Shown piece after piece: positions 43,299 to 55,436 of a DNA stretch of 64,000 nucleotides. The notes beneath the pieces were generated by a model. That model ran no database searches. It saw only the letters and a list, made by a program, of their open reading frames with translations, and was not told the origin of the DNA. The DNA lies in NCBI GenBank assembly GCA_905250025.1, contig CAJNOJ010000070.1, positions 87,186 through 151,185 on the forward strand, in the 5' to 3' direction. Every line of letters begins with the position of its first letter. The first letter of the stretch is position 1. The position numbers and the translations under genes are program-made. Source of the DNA: Adineta ricciae. Lineage: Eukaryota > Rotifera > Eurotatoria > Adinetida > Adinetidae.

Positions 43299-44431
43299 AT
43301 GGCTTGTCAACAGAGTGGTTTTCAGCCGCCAACACTCGAGCTAAGAGTTGAAGCTCTGGGCGAGACTGATAATGTTAGTCTATTACTTTGTAATAAAGAA
43401 TGTTTCGTATCAATTGAAGTTTTTATTTTAGTTAAATGAAGACATTCGACTAGCTCTCACAGTTGCTATCGAGGATAGTTTTCCAGTGATTCCGAAGCCA
43501 AGTGGGAGTGACTGGTTAAGTGTTCAGCATGAAGACGGACAAACTGTTCAGCAATTTCAAAGAACACCAAAGACTCGACCTACTACAAGGTAAATAACGC
43601 ATTCATTTTCATCGTTTTGAGCTCAAGCAACATTTTGCTTTTGCATTTACTAGATGTCATGTTATATCTATTCAACCTATCGGAGATTTTAGCAGTCCAC
43701 GGTAAATAAATTTCGTTTGCAATGAGCGATGTATTGATTATATTTTTCATAGGTCACCGGATTTAGATATTGTTTGTGAATTTTCTCGTCTCTTCTTTCC
43801 GGGATGTGCAACAGAATTATTACCTTCAGTTGAATTTGATAATAAAATCAAAAAACGAATTGATCCCTTTAGTAATCAACCACAGTATTTAGTTGCTGGA
43901 ATTATTGCCCATTTGAAAAAACTACAACGAAAGCGTCATAATCGTCAAGAATTATTTTCTATTGGAGTGACTATGAGCGATATTTATCCGCGACCCGATT
44001 GGAATTTTGTCTATGGTTCAGCTTCAATTGACGATGGAATTGGTATCTATTCATTCGCTCGTCTTGATCCATTATTTCCATACTCGCTGTCAAATTCAGC
44101 ACAAAGACCTTGTACTGAACCAGAACGAGTGTTGATATTAAAACGTGCTGTTAGTACTTATGTACATGAAGTTATGCATCTATTTGGATTAGAACATTGC
44201 ATTTATTATTCATGTTTAATGAATGGCTGTAATTGTGAAAGTGAAATGGATAGGCAATTATTATATCTTTGTCCGATATGTTTGAAAAAAATGTATTTAT
44301 CTTTTGGAAAAGAACGTTTTCGTATTAAAGAAATGTATCAAGGATTACTGGAATTATGTCGAAAAGTTGAATTTCAAGAAGAAGTTCATTGGTACGAAAA
44401 TCGATTGAGACTGTTGAATTTTAATACATAA
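43299..44431 (+). CDS. Archaemetzincin-type zinc metalloprotease (AMZ1/AMZ2-like)
   Basis: Metzincin-clan peptidase of the archaelysin family. The catalytic site is VHEVMHLFGLEHC: HExxHxxGxxHC with all three His ligands and the Glu, followed by the family's Cys-rich part with CLMNGCN, CPICLKKM. FQPPTLELRVEAL near the N-terminus and LFSIGVTMSDIYPRPDWNFVYG before the site also suit AMZ. Four exons; the first is the 75-base ATG exon (43299-43373) ending at GTTAGT in phase 0, with further introns near 43591-43652 and 43701-43752. The long last exon contains the protease core. No signal peptide, so probably intracellular, as known AMZs are. It looks intact. Confidence 0.92.
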
Positions 44432-45424
44432 GTTTGTTTTTTTAAACAAAATAGTTATTTCCAATTATTGTCGTAATTAAAACACTGAGATCTGTTTATC
44501 AAACAGCAAACTTTTTCACATGTTACCTCAGTTTCCATTTTGCCTACTGTGAATGTTGTTTCACTCGGCAGATTTACCTGAAATGTTCTTTGTGTAACTA
44601 TGTACAGATTAGCTTCGCTGACACTTTTTCTTCAGTTGTATCTTATGTAAAGATGCACAATAAAGAAGAAATTGACGATATGAAATAAATAATTGCATTC
44701 TTTTGCATAAGCAATTTCGATTACATTTGACTCATTGATTCTTTATCGAATGGTTATTCTTATATTCATAAGGAAACGATTGAGAAAAATTTTACCTAGA
44801 TTTTCATACTTTCCTGTTCTGTATGAAAACTAGTGTCGAATATCAAGTGGAATAAACTGTAGGAATTTTACTTGACGAACGAAAGAAATCGATAGAGCAT
44901 AAGAATTATACGCAGTTTACTATCTTTCATTTTGTCTTCTAAAGTAGTCTCTATGACACAACCATCTCGGATATAATTACCATGAATTCAACTCATGTGA
45001 AGTGGTTGTTTATATGAGAAGAAAAAAAAACGCTTATGAATTCGACTGTCATCTTGAACTTTAATATTTGTTTTTTCTCACTGGCAAAAATCTTACGGAA
45101 TACTCATTAGAAATGAAAACAGTGAGCGTGATGAAGAGATTTATCTTGACTAGATCGACTTTTATTTTCATATACATGATCATGGCAACGCTTGGGACAC
45201 GCAACGATCTGACAAAGATATGAGGTAATTACTTTAGAACGATCATCGTTATCACTTCGAATAAACGCTTTAGTTTTCCTTTTTGTCTGATTTCGTAGGA
45301 AGATTCTGAAAGAAAGACTCGTCATTAATTAAATACTCAATTGATCATCGAGTATAGCTGATTCAATCAATCATACACCTAATTTTTACCCAACATATTC
45401 GTCCTTGTGAAAACGTCATTAGTT
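44432..45424. other. Spacer between archaemetzincin and GPCR 2
   Basis: About 1 kb. The AMZ 3' flank has an AATAAA-type signal near 44660. The rest is AT-rich and without supported genes; minus-strand frames near 45100-45325 are noise. Confidence 0.35.
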
Positions 45425-46375
45425 ATGCCTGAAACAAATCTCTTTTCCATCCAACAAGCCATGATTCGATATGGAATGAGTATTTACTATTCCTTAGGTA
45501 TTGTTGGAAATGTTTGTAATTGTATAATGTTTACTCGACCAAATTATCGTTATACACCAAGTTCTACTTATTTTCTTTTCCTTTCTATTTTTGCTATAAT
45601 TTATTTGACATGGGCAATGATTCCGCTTTTTCACTCACTTAATTATACTGATCCTCAGACACAAATTCTATTCTATTGCAAGATAAGACTCTATTTTGGT
45701 CACATTCTCGGTCAGTGCATTCGATGTGTTGTTGTATATGCTTGTATTGATCGTTATATAGTGACACAAACGAATGTTCATATTCGTTCAATGAGTTCCA
45801 TTCGAACGGCAGTCAAACTTGTTTCTACTACACTCATCGTACTTTCTATCATTGCTATTCACATGCCGATTTTAATGGACATTCGAAATGGTGTTTGTGG
45901 TATGTTTGGTTTGTACAGATTGATTTATGCGTTTTATCAACTGACACTGGTTGCTATTTTGCCTCCGGTACTGATGATTATTTTCAGTTTTCTAACTATT
46001 CGAACTCTTCATCAACGACATGGCAATAGAATACATGCGAGACGAAGAGATCGATATTTTATGCGTATGTTAATTGCTGAAGTCCTAGTGAATATCTTAA
46101 CATCGATTCCATATTCAGCTAATCTCGTTTATGGTGCAGCAACTTATTACACTGACAAAAGTACTGGACGACAGGAAATCGAATCGTTCATTACTTTCTG
46201 CACTCAATTTCTTGGTTATCTCATAAGTGTTGCTCCTTTTTACTTATTCTTTTCAATTTCAAAACCTTTTCGAGACGAGTTTATCAGTTTAGTATTCAAA
46301 CAATGGTATCAAAAGAGGCGAAGACAAGTTCGAATTATTCCAACAAATGAACAACACTCAATGATTCCATTATGA
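45425..46375 (+). CDS. Rhodopsin-family G-protein-coupled receptor 2 (intronless)
   Basis: Seven-helix receptor in one exon, 316 residues from the ATG at 45425 (MPETNLFSIQQAMIRYG). TM1 has SLGIVGNVCNCIMF with the GN of class A. TM2 to extracellular loop 1: YFLFLSIFAIIYLTWAMIP. TM3 ends CVVVYACIDRYIVTQ, a DRY motif. TM5: LVAILPPVLMIIFSFL. TM6: RMLIAEVLVNILTSIPYSANLVYG. TM7: GYLISVAPFYLFFSISKPFRDEF, replacing NPxxY by APFYLFF. Unlike GPCR 1 it has no introns, so the two are not a recent tandem pair. Ligand unknown. Confidence 0.88.
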   Translation: MPETNLFSIQQAMIRYGMSIYYSLGIVGNVCNCIMFTRPNYRYTPSSTYFLFLSIFAIIYLTWAMIPLFHSLNYTDPQTQILFYCKIRLYFGHILGQCIRCVVVYACIDRYIVTQTNVHIRSMSSIRTAVKLVSTTLIVLSIIAIHMPILMDIRNGVCGMFGLYRLIYAFYQLTLVAILPPVLMIIFSFLTIRTLHQRHGNRIHARRRDRYFMRMLIAEVLVNILTSIPYSANLVYGAATYYTDKSTGRQEIESFITFCTQFLGYLISVAPFYLFFSISKPFRDEFISLVFKQWYQKRRRQVRIIPTNEQHSMIPL

Positions 46376-46745
46376 ATTTCTGAACAATCCGTATGCGAAT
46401 ATCTGTGTGACTTCAGTTTTTCATATTTTTTTAAGTAATAAATCAAATACATTGCCATCAACGCTGCCTAGATGTTCTCCTCGATCGTTGTACGCTTCCA
46501 CTGATCACTCTTGTCTCGTTGTGCTTGATTTTCTCACGATAAAGTTCATAGAGGACTTTCTGACGGCTGTATCGATTTGAACAAAAAATTCTCAGCTCAT
46601 GATTACAACTACCCATGAATCATTCCTTTTGAACACGTTCCGTACAAAAAAAGGTATAGAATGTTGATCCGTTGAGAATAAACAAAAGCGAACTGCAATT
46701 TAATACAAAACATTCATTGCAATACAACGTAAAAATGAAACTATT
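46376..46745. other. Convergent spacer between GPCR 2 and IFT57
   Basis: About 370 bases, tail to tail, with an AATAAA-type signal near 46437. No gene. Confidence 0.35.
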
Positions 46746-48292
46746 TCAATCAAAATCGGGTTCATTCAGAAGAAAATCAGCTTTTTCGTCGTTGGCTTCT
46801 TCCTTTTCTCGTACTTTCGATTGCATCAACGTATGCTCGAGTACCGCAATTCGAACATCGACACGAACAATATCCCGATTTAACTCTTCGATGGCTTTTT
46901 TGATTCGAACCAATGGACCTAGACACATTCGAAACCGAAAAGATGAAATCGAACAGAAATACGAATCATACAAACCTCCATCTGTTACATTCTGGCCTGT
47001 TTCTTCCATTTCTTCCTTGATTCTTTGTAGTTCGGCTGTAATCTGAGCTAACTGTTGAGATTTCTCTGTAATGCCAGTTGAACATTGTCGGTAGTGTTGT
47101 TTAGCTAATGCTAATTCGTTTTGTTGCCGATGAAATTCTTGAACATGATCACTCAATTGCGAATTTATGTAATGTTCACGTGTAGCGATTTCTTCCAAAG
47201 ATTTAGCGATATCTGTATGAAATCGTGTTAACATTTGTTCAGCGTCTTTCAAAGAACTGGCGATTTGTGTTTTGTAGGTTAAACGCTGTTCTTGTCGTGC
47301 GCGCCAATCTTTATTTTCGGCTTTAAATGTAACTTTTAGTTGAGGAAGAATTCGTTCAACTTCGAGTTTCCATTCCGTCGCATCAGTTGTCGACTCCATG
47401 ATCAATTCCGGACGAATTTCCGGTTCGGACATCGCAGCTGCACCGACAGAATTCGATTTTAAACCCAATTTTGTCAATGCTTCCATATTCAAGATCGTTT
47501 CGTCTTCTTCGTATTCATCCTGATCATTGTCCTAAATACAATCCAACCGTATTCGAATAAGTAGAGAACATCAAACGAGCAAAATTACTTTATTGAACAT
47601 TTCTTCATCGATTTTGTTTACATCGATTTCATTATCGTCGTCTTTTTCACCTGCGTCATCTGCATCAGGTAATTCATCAGGTTTTTCAGGTCTAAAAGAA
47701 TGTTAAATGTACAGAAGCATTCTGAAATCAATCCTATTAACATACGATCGCCATGTAAAACCACTGTTCTTCAAAGCGTCATCAGCCAATCGATTGAGAA
47801 TGAAAACAACAGGTTCACCAGATCCTGCTCGAAGTTTATTCGCACTAACATTTACATCATGACCCTAAGAAACACAATCCGTACACACTATATCGCAAAA
47901 GGATTGCTTACTAATTTCTTAAACTGTGCAATAATATTTGCTAGAAGTACACTTTGATCGTCATCCTAAAAGAAAAGATGATGCTGTCAAATGAAGCGAA
48001 GATATGTTCTGCCGACCTCGCTTGGTTTGTCGAATTTAGTGCCACCTTTTTGAAATAGCCATGCGGCTAATGCAATGAATGCATGTAATTGATCTCCTGC
48101 ATTGGTTTGCACGGCAAAATGAATGCGCGATATTGGTTTCATACGCCATTTGACCACGTATTCGTCGTCGTAGTTAAGTAATTTCAATTTATTGTGCAGA
48201 TTTGCCATGTCAACAAAAACTTGGAAACTGGCACCAGGACTAACGTCCGGTGTTTCAGTTGCCGAAGTTCCTTTGCCTCCATCATCACCCAT
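46746..48292 (-). CDS. IFT57: Intraflagellar transport protein 57
   Basis: IFT-B peripheral subunit (Hippi). N-terminal CH-like domain: FQVFVDMANLHNKLKLLNYD, ISRIHFAVQTNAGDQLHAFI, AAWLFQKGGTKFDKP; then DQSVLLANIIAQFKKLG and ANKLRAGSGEPVVFILNRLAD. An acidic linker (PDELPDADDAGEKDDDNEI) is followed by a long coiled-coil with WKLEVERILPQLKVTFKAE, DWRARQEQRLTYKTQI, YINSQLSDHVQEFHRQQNEL and the C-terminal RDIVRVDVRIAVLEHTLMQS. Start is ATG at 48292 (MGDDGGKGTSATE); about six exons with small introns. This matches animal IFT57 throughout. Confidence 0.95.
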
Positions 48293-48628
48293 TGTTGAAT
48301 AGAAATCAAATCAGAAAGAGAATTCTTCTTCTCTCTGAATGTCCATTGCTTCGAACATTTCCCTGGTGAACAACCTCTGTCCGTAGCAGACGATTCCGTC
48401 TAGCGACATCTTCACAAATACCATTGGAAATTTTCTTTTTGAATAAAGCTATTTAAAAATACTCTCGAAATCGAAATTCTTTCATTTTCTAATTTTTTTC
48501 TCCAAATAATTCCCTTCTAAACCAATCAGCAATTATTTATGTAAGAGAAAACCAGCTGTTGTTTATTTATTGTTCTTGTAACTTCATTCTTATTTTGATT
48601 TGCTTTGTAAAAGTATTGCTCACTAAAG
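48293..48628. promoter_or_regulatory. Divergent spacer between IFT57 and CCDC12
   Basis: Head-to-head spacer of 336 bases. No canonical X-box was found by eye upstream of IFT57 although it is a ciliary gene. No ORF. Confidence 0.35.
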
Positions 48629-49211
48629 ATGACATTAAGCGAATTAGAAGAAGAAGCACGGAAGCGCAAAGAACGTTTGGCTCAGTGGAAAACTAACAAA
48701 CAAAGTGCAGTCAGTAAACGAAAAGAATATGAAGACGACGAGAAAGAAACTGACGATGTACCGGAAGAAAATACTGAGTTTCCTAAACCAATCTTTCGCA
48801 ATTATAAGCCCAACGATTCTGGTCCATTGTCCGGTGCAATTGTTCTGCCAAAACCCAAGTTAATCGACGTGAAATCGATTGTAAGTAGTCAGTAGCAGTA
48901 AATTGATGAAGTTGTTCATCTTAAATTCTATTTAGATTGAAGATCAAGCAAAATCAACGAGTTCCAATGACAAAACAGTTCGTGATATTGCTGAAGATGT
49001 CGATTTATTATCACTAGCGCCGCGTAAACCTGATTGGGATCTGAAACGTGATGTCGAAAAGAAACTGAAGCGTTTAGAAAAGCGTACAGCACGTGCGATT
49101 GCGGAGTTGACACGTGAACGTTTGTTAAATGATCAAAAACAATCTTTAGCTGAAGTTGTTGCGACAACTTCAAAACTAAACGAAGCAGCACAAGACGATG
49201 ATGACGATTGA
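48629..49211 (+). CDS. CCDC12: CCDC12 / cwf18 spliceosome factor
   Basis: Spliceosome-associated coiled-coil protein. The N-terminus MTLSELEEEARKRKERLAQW, then PIFRNYKPNDSGPLSGAI, and in the second exon DLLSLAPRKPDWDLKRDVEKK, LEKRTARAIAEL and RLLNDQKQSL are the standard CCDC12/cwf18 landmarks. Two exons with a GTAAGT donor after KSI and an acceptor before IEDQAK. About 170 residues with an acidic end, normal for the family. It looks intact. Confidence 0.95.
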
Positions 49212-49291
49212 GAAAACAAATCTTTTCTGTTGAATATTTTCTTTTTTTGTTATATAAAATAAAAACTCATGTGTTCTTTTCTGTGTTTCAG

Positions 49292-49497
49292 ATAATGATT
49301 CGATTAATGAATCTACTCTCGTGAATGTCCTCCGTGGCATTTTAGTTTGTCGTTCAACTATTCCCAAATTCCATGCGTTGTTCGACAGTTTTGTTAAGCA
49401 ATACCAGGAGTATTTCATCGATTGACCAACCACTTCTTCAACAAACAACAATCAACACTACCAAACTGGAGTATCTCACCGATTGGCTTACGGGGTA
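49292..49497 (+). pseudogene. Orphan coding-like exon with one frame break
   Basis: A stretch bounded by a good acceptor (TGTGTTTCAG before 49292) and a donor-like GTATGT (near 49495) reads like protein: ESTLVNVLRGILVCRS then PKFHALFDSFVKQYQEYF in one frame, stopping after FID. The frame one base over continues directly as DQPLLQQTTINTTKLEYLTDW. Neither side connects to other exons I can find. I read it as a single exon left from a duplicated or dismantled host gene. The source family is not recognised, and a chance open stretch is possible. Confidence 0.35.
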
Positions 49498-51883
49498 TGT
49501 TCATTTTTTCATTGTCACTTCAAAACTGAAAGTATTCAATGTCGAAAATTGTTCTTCTTCTGCCGAATGTCAAGTGACATAGATATATCGTTCATGTAAC
49601 ATATATCCGAGTGAGAATAGATGATCGTTCAGGGTAAGACTAACCTTCTAAGCAATATATCTAAAGATGAGATGTGGATATGATATTTGTTTTTTCTCGT
49701 TGTCAAAAGCGTTCTTGCTGTTCGTTTGATTGATCGTGCTAATTCTGTTTCTTTTGACTTTTGTAACCTTGTTTATTTTCCATTTGTTTTCATAAGGCGT
49801 GTCTATCTGTCTTTTCAAGAGAAGGTCACTGATCATCTGCTATATTATCTTATCAATTAACCTATTATAGAGTAAATCGTATTGGAAAGGAAAGCGTTCA
49901 TTGAAACTTGAAAAAATGTAAATGACTTCAAACCACGAGTGAATATGAATCGGACAGGAGAAGGAAGAGAGAGAAAAGCTCGCTTTTTTTCGAATGTTGT
50001 GTAACAAGAAGAGCATTGACCGTGAATATGACAGTTCGAATAGGGGCTATTCGGTTAAATCCGACTTGTGCGGATCAATATGTCACTATCGAGAGAATAG
50101 TGGCGTGATCGTGTTATGTTTGTTTTGGTTGATTCTCTCTTTTTCTCCTCCGTTGTTGTAACGTCGCCATTTCCTCTCGTTCTTCTTCTCACTTGAAGAG
50201 AAGCGCGTGCGAAGTATAAAAAAAGAGAAAAACGAAGCAACCGCGAATGTCCACACTATGAATGTATACTGATGACAATATTTTACTAAATCATGGGTAT
50301 TCTTAGTTTGGCATTCATATTTACTTCAGCTTCATCGACGACGTAAGTGAAGATTTTCCAATTTCAGTCAACAATCATTACTTTTGATTCGCTTGCATGG
50401 CACTCAGCGTCTAATTCGTTTTGCCTTCGTCTATGTTTGTTACCATTCAAAAATTCAATCAGTCCTATTTTTTCCTCATTGCAAACACTAATCTAATATT
50501 GATATGAAAGGGAAAACGACGGCTTTTTTTCGCTCGAGAAAAACTTTCGGAAGAAGACGAAGAACAACGAGACATGCAAGCAGGAAAAAAAGAATTTGAA
50601 CCGAATGGTATAATATTCGTTGTTGCTCAATCCTTTTGTGTACTTAGTATGTCCACAAAAGAGAGAAAGAGCAGACGACTAAGCTATCGAGTAAGAGATT
50701 ACGGCAACAGAATAGTGGACGACAAATGATCAAATCGATTGACCTTCATTCATATGTCGTTTGATCATCATTCGTTATGAAATTCTGCTGGAAGAAACGC
50801 TTTTTTTCTCTTATATTCCCTCATTGTACCTGTGACAAGTATAAAATGTGTTGTTGATCTAACGACAAGGATCTGAAGAGCAATGAGAAACAGAACGATA
50901 GAGAGAGAGAAAGAAGAATAGCCGTATTGCTGAAATAATGCCATCATAAAACGGAAGACGAGAGGAACGGAAGGAGCAATCTATAGACAAAATATCGTCA
51001 TCCTTTCATATGCAATGTTCGTGTTTCCACTCTGGTACGTTATGGATAAGTTTTTTTCTTATTGATCCTCGAAATATAATCAATATTCTCAGCTATTATT
51101 AGAGCTCTCCTTTCCTCCCTTATTGCCCACTTGAGCTTTGTCTTTCTTCATATTGTTATTGTCATCATTAGTGACACGAATACGATCGTTTTAATGTTGT
51201 TAGAAAGCAGATTTTGTGTTTATAGTGATTGACTTTTAAAAAGAAGGAAATTTCGTTACATCATCTGAATTGAGGGAGAAGAAAAAAGGGCTTTCTTTGG
51301 CCTATCATTTATCGCTCATAAACATGAGTGTTGATTTATTTTTCTTGTTTGAATCATTATGAATGTTACATATATGAGTATAAAGATGTCAGAGAACGAA
51401 AAAAGAAAGAAATGAAACGTGTACCTGCCTAGTGAAAAATCCTTTGCCGGCTTTTTTTCTCTTTTCGAGATGTTTGTGGTACACTTTGAATATTATAACA
51501 TGCATTTCTTCTCAAATGATGTTGCGACAGAGAAGAGAAAAAAAAGTGATAAGCGTTTCTTCTCTGACACAGTGAACATTTTAATATATTAACTTTTATC
51601 AAACCGAGAAGAAAGAGAGAAGAGAAACGTAACCGTTTCTTTTTTTCTCTTCCCTACAAAACAGATTTTCTTTCACATATTACAATAAATTGTTAAATAA
51701 TGAGCAATCTATTAAGGTAAGAATTATTTCTTTACGGCATCATAAGCAAAAGTCGTGCTGTTTAATATTTACCTGTAATGAGTCAGAACGCAAGTAGATA
51801 ACAACGAGTCAGTTCTTTGAGTATTACATGTTGACTTGGCAGAAACAGAAAAAAACCAACAGCAACAACAGGCAAAACTAGCA
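49498..51883. other. Upstream region of the MOB2-like gene
   Basis: About 2.4 kb without full genes, rich in purine and pyrimidine runs. The only candidate coding piece is the alternative first exon at 50293-50342. Minus-strand open frames here are Arg/Lys/Thr-rich noise. Confidence 0.35.
50293..50342 (+). other. Candidate alternative first exon of the MOB2-like gene
   Basis: ATGGGTATTCTTAG... encodes MGILSLAFIFTSASST and ends at a GTAAGT donor in phase 2, the same phase as the proximal first exon at 51884-51972, so either could splice to the exon at 52572. It would give a short hydrophobic N-terminus instead of a charged one. Confidence 0.35.
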
Positions 51884-53632
51884 ATGCGTTTACGTTCGAG
51901 TACGAACGTTTCGGAATCGAATTGGAATAACTCTGCTTCAGGATTTCTCGATGTTCTGCTCTCTGTTTGGAGGTATGTCGAACGATGAGAACGTCAAAGG
52001 AAACCTTCGTCTTTTCTTAGTCATATTCGATGAGACAAGGTGAGGAAGAAGAAAAAAAAAGTGCACCGAGGCGTAGCCAATTTTTTGAGTTTCATCGACA
52101 TTTTTTCATATTTTTTTATTGATATTTTCGAAGACAAGAGAGCAAATATGGTCATTATCATCAGTCGAGAAACTGTCCGTTATAGACTACGTCATACTTT
52201 GCGTTTTTCATGTCCAAGTCCATTGACAAAGCTCGCCAACTATCGGCAAACGTGAGACTTTTCTTTTGCTTTATTTGTTCCTATGTTTCCATAGCCAAAA
52301 CAAGCCGACGTGGGAAAAAGGGGTTTTGAATTAGTTGTGAACGATAATTGATGAATAATAAAGATGAAGAAATCGAGAAAAAAAGGCAGTGAATGATGAT
52401 GCGCGTAGAGCACTGGTCCGTGACTCATTTTGTACAATTTTTTTTTGCGTAGATGAAATAATCGATGCGTGCTCTTTCTCTACATTTAGGCTCCATTTTT
52501 GCGTAAATACTTTCATGAATTGCAAATCTAAACATTATTTCAATGTTGTTTTTTTTCTCGTCTCTTCACAGGAAACCACGTCGAAAACCAGACGTTACTA
52601 CTCAACCAGGCAAAGAACCATCTCCGCCGCCGAATGATCTTCCTAATTCTGGTTTAATCAATTCAACTGAAAATGTTAATCTATCATCGTCAACATCCCT
52701 CCCAACTGTGCCTTCAGTTCCATCACATTCACTACCTTCGACAACTAATCAAGGTTTACTTTATCTTCGACCTGAATATGCTGTTTTTACACGCTCACTA
52801 GCTGAATGTAATATACACGACTTGATTCGTCAACCGGCAGGTGTTGATAAAAACGAATGGATAGCTAATAATAGTTCGTATCAACTTTCCATCGAAAACT
52901 GATCAATACGATGTTCGTTTTTTTCTCTGCTTGATTTAGTCGTAGCGTTTTTCAACCATGTCAATGCTCTGCATAATGCGATGTGTGATTTTTGTACGCC
53001 AGCGACGTGTCCAACCATGACCGGTCCTCAGAACAGGTTTCTTTTTCTAGAAAGTGATCAGCATGATCTCATGTACCTATTCTAGTTCTTATTCATGGCT
53101 TGATGAGCGGAATAAGAAAGTGAGATATTCTGCACCTCAATATATTGATCTTTCAATGATGTTTATACAAAAGACTCTATCAGACGAAACGATATTTCCC
53201 ACCAGACTTGGTAAGCGAACGGCGAACGAATCTTCGAAATTGATCTCATCTCTTCTAGATCAACATTTTCCACTCTATTTTGATTCACACGTTCGTAAAA
53301 TGGTTCGATTACTATTTCATGCTGTGGCACATTTATATGCTGTTCACTACCATCAACTAATCGAACTACAATTACACCCACATTTGAACAGCTTATTTCT
53401 TCATTTTATATCATTTCTAATCACATCGAATATAATCTCGTCTGATTGTCCGTCTGTACATAGAGATCCGAATGGACCATCTTCATTGACAACGCCCGGT
53501 CAAACAGACGCACGTGAACTTCGAACAGAACTCGAAACGTTAGATCCATTATATCAATTGTTGGCAAACCAATGGCGACATGCTTACGGTCAAGCGTGTG
53601 CACAAAGGAAAAAAGCAGCAAACAACGAGTGA
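51884..53632 (+). CDS. MOB2: MOB kinase activator 2-like protein
   Basis: MOB-family adaptor for NDR kinases. Exon 1 (51884-51972) gives MRLRSSTNVSESNWNNSASG and ends in phase 2, joining exon 2 (52572-52873) to read SVWRKPRRKPD. A Pro/Ser-rich linker precedes LIRQPAGVDKNEWIANN. Exon 3 (52940-53036) gives VAFFNHVNALHNAMCDFC and CPTMTGPQN, holding the zinc Cys pair. Exon 4 (53086-53632) gives YSWLDERNKKVRYSAPQYIDL and HAVAHLYAVHYHQL, with the zinc His pair, then HLNSLFLHFISF. ADxxPPG-type and WLDE motifs suit MOB2 rather than MOB1. The C-terminus is longer than usual and ends with an Ala/Lys tail. Confidence 0.9.
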
Positions 53633-54345
53633 AATTTTCAAATCTGTAATGCGGAGAGGAACATAAGACTTAATTTATACATATATATATATATATAATA
53701 TGATTGCTCGACTATTTCCGAGTATGATTCCTCCTTTTTTTTCTGTTCTTGTTCTTCATTTTTCTTTCCACGTCTTAGCTGCATTAAAACAGTGACAGTT
53801 TATTGAACGAAATTCACTTTATTTCTCTCCGTAACTGTGTACCTTTTCTTTTCTTGATGAAAAAAAACACACTCTAAAATCATGGACTAACGTGTCTATT
53901 TATTCTAGTTTATTTCTAAATAAGAAAACACGACAAAAATATCATGTGTTTGTTCTTTTACATTTCATTACAAACACGCACACACACACATACATCCATA
54001 GGCATAAAGAAACTAAGGAATTTAGCAGATGACAAGTATGAATGGTGTTTTTTTCTCCTTTCTTTTCTTTTAATTTATTATTTCTCTAAGAATGTTTATC
54101 GTCAACAAATCGATGATAAGATAAATATTGTCACCTGTGCAACTTTCTTTTCTATTTGACGTCATTGTTGTAATCGAATAAATATTATTCAATCGGAATG
54201 ATTTATTCAAACTCGGAACGTTCGCCGTTTTTTTCCTCTTCATCATACTTTCGAAATTCGATATTCAACTCATTCAATCACGTACACAGATAATGATAAG
54301 AATATATGTCAGAAGAAAAAATACATGCAGACACATTTATGTACA
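53633..54345. other. Spacer with TA and CA microsatellites
   Basis: About 710 bases between the MOB2-like gene and the next plus-strand gene. It contains a (TA)n tract at about 53680-53697 and a (CA)n tract at about 53972-53991. No supported gene. Confidence 0.4.
53680..53697. repeat. (TA)n microsatellite
   Basis: Uninterrupted TA run in the MOB2-like 3' flank. Confidence 0.9.
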
Positions 54346-55436
54346 ATGGACGGAAATGAGCCATCATTGAAATATATAGAGAAAATCGTCCTTGAGATTT
54401 ATGATCGGTTTGTATAATTTGACATGATTTACATGTGAAAAGAATCGAGGATTTGCTTCTAGTGGTCATTATGGATTTGTTTCATGTCGTCGTACTCGCC
54501 GGTTAAAGAAATTTAATATTACTAGATTCAATGCAAAAGAAGCAGCTTATGCTTTTCTTCGACAGTACGATGGTGAATCGTTTGTTAAAGCACAGAAAGT
54601 AATGAGATAGTGATTTATCTGAAGAATTGTTTACGATTGTGCTTTTGACATTAGATCAAAGTATGGCTTAATAATCAAGAGTTACACCTTTATGTACGCG
54701 ATCTTATTTGTAAGTGAATGTGAGATGCTCTTGTTTGATCAACGATGGTTTTGTAGATGGAAACAAGAAGAAAATGTCGAATTCCATGGTGGAATTTGTC
54801 TATCGTAAAGGAATTTTCGGGTTTGGAACTGATTTGTGTTGTATCTAGGGATATGAGTGTGTGTTTTATTTCTCTGTAGCGAAATTAAATGGCCGGTAAT
54901 GACCGCATATCGAACAAATAGAGTGCGATGGGCTCAAGATCAAACTATTCCAGTAAGTAAATTAGATCTTACATTTTTTTTTGAAATCTTTTATCTATAC
55001 ATTCACAGCCAACTACGGTGAAATCTGCGAAATTACCGGAGATTCATGTGAATGGAATGTACTCTCCAATTAACTCTAATGAAATATCGAAGAATGATGT
55101 TCGGTATGTTGACGAAGGTACCCTTGTCATTATTCTCTTTGCTTTTGCAGGAGAGTACCATGTACGGTGTGTAGTAATCTAACCGATGATGACGATGATC
55201 AATCATTATCGGTAGATTCTATTGAAGAGAACGCTCTTCAACCTCTATGCACAGATTGTCGCGTCGGTCGATCGGTTGCTGGTCTTGATAGGCTGATTCA
55301 TGGTGATAGGGAATTGCATTCCATTTCAATATTCAACAAGTTTGCTTTTCTTTTAGAACGAACTCATTCCGTCAGCAATGAGGAAAGTCATTTTCGAACT
55401 TCGATTTATGTTCATGTGAATCCAATTCATCATTAA
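54346..55436 (+). CDS. Unknown protein with two CxxC pairs (multi-exon)
   Basis: Not recognised. Seven small exons splice with consistent phase. Exon 1 (54346-54407) is MDGNEPSLKYIEKIVLEIYD. Then GHYGFVSCRRTRRLKKFNI, NAKEAAYAFLRQYDGESF, IKVWLNNQELHLYVRDLI, SMVEFVYRKGIFGGEIKWP, MTAYRTNRVRWAQDQTIP and, in the last exon, VPCTVCSNLTDDDDDQ followed by LCTDCRVGRSVAGLDRLIH. The paired CxxC about 30 residues apart could bind one zinc ion. The first half is basic and mixed alpha/beta. Total about 260 residues; no signal peptide or membrane helix. The phase agreement at six junctions is the main evidence that it is real. Confidence 0.6.
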
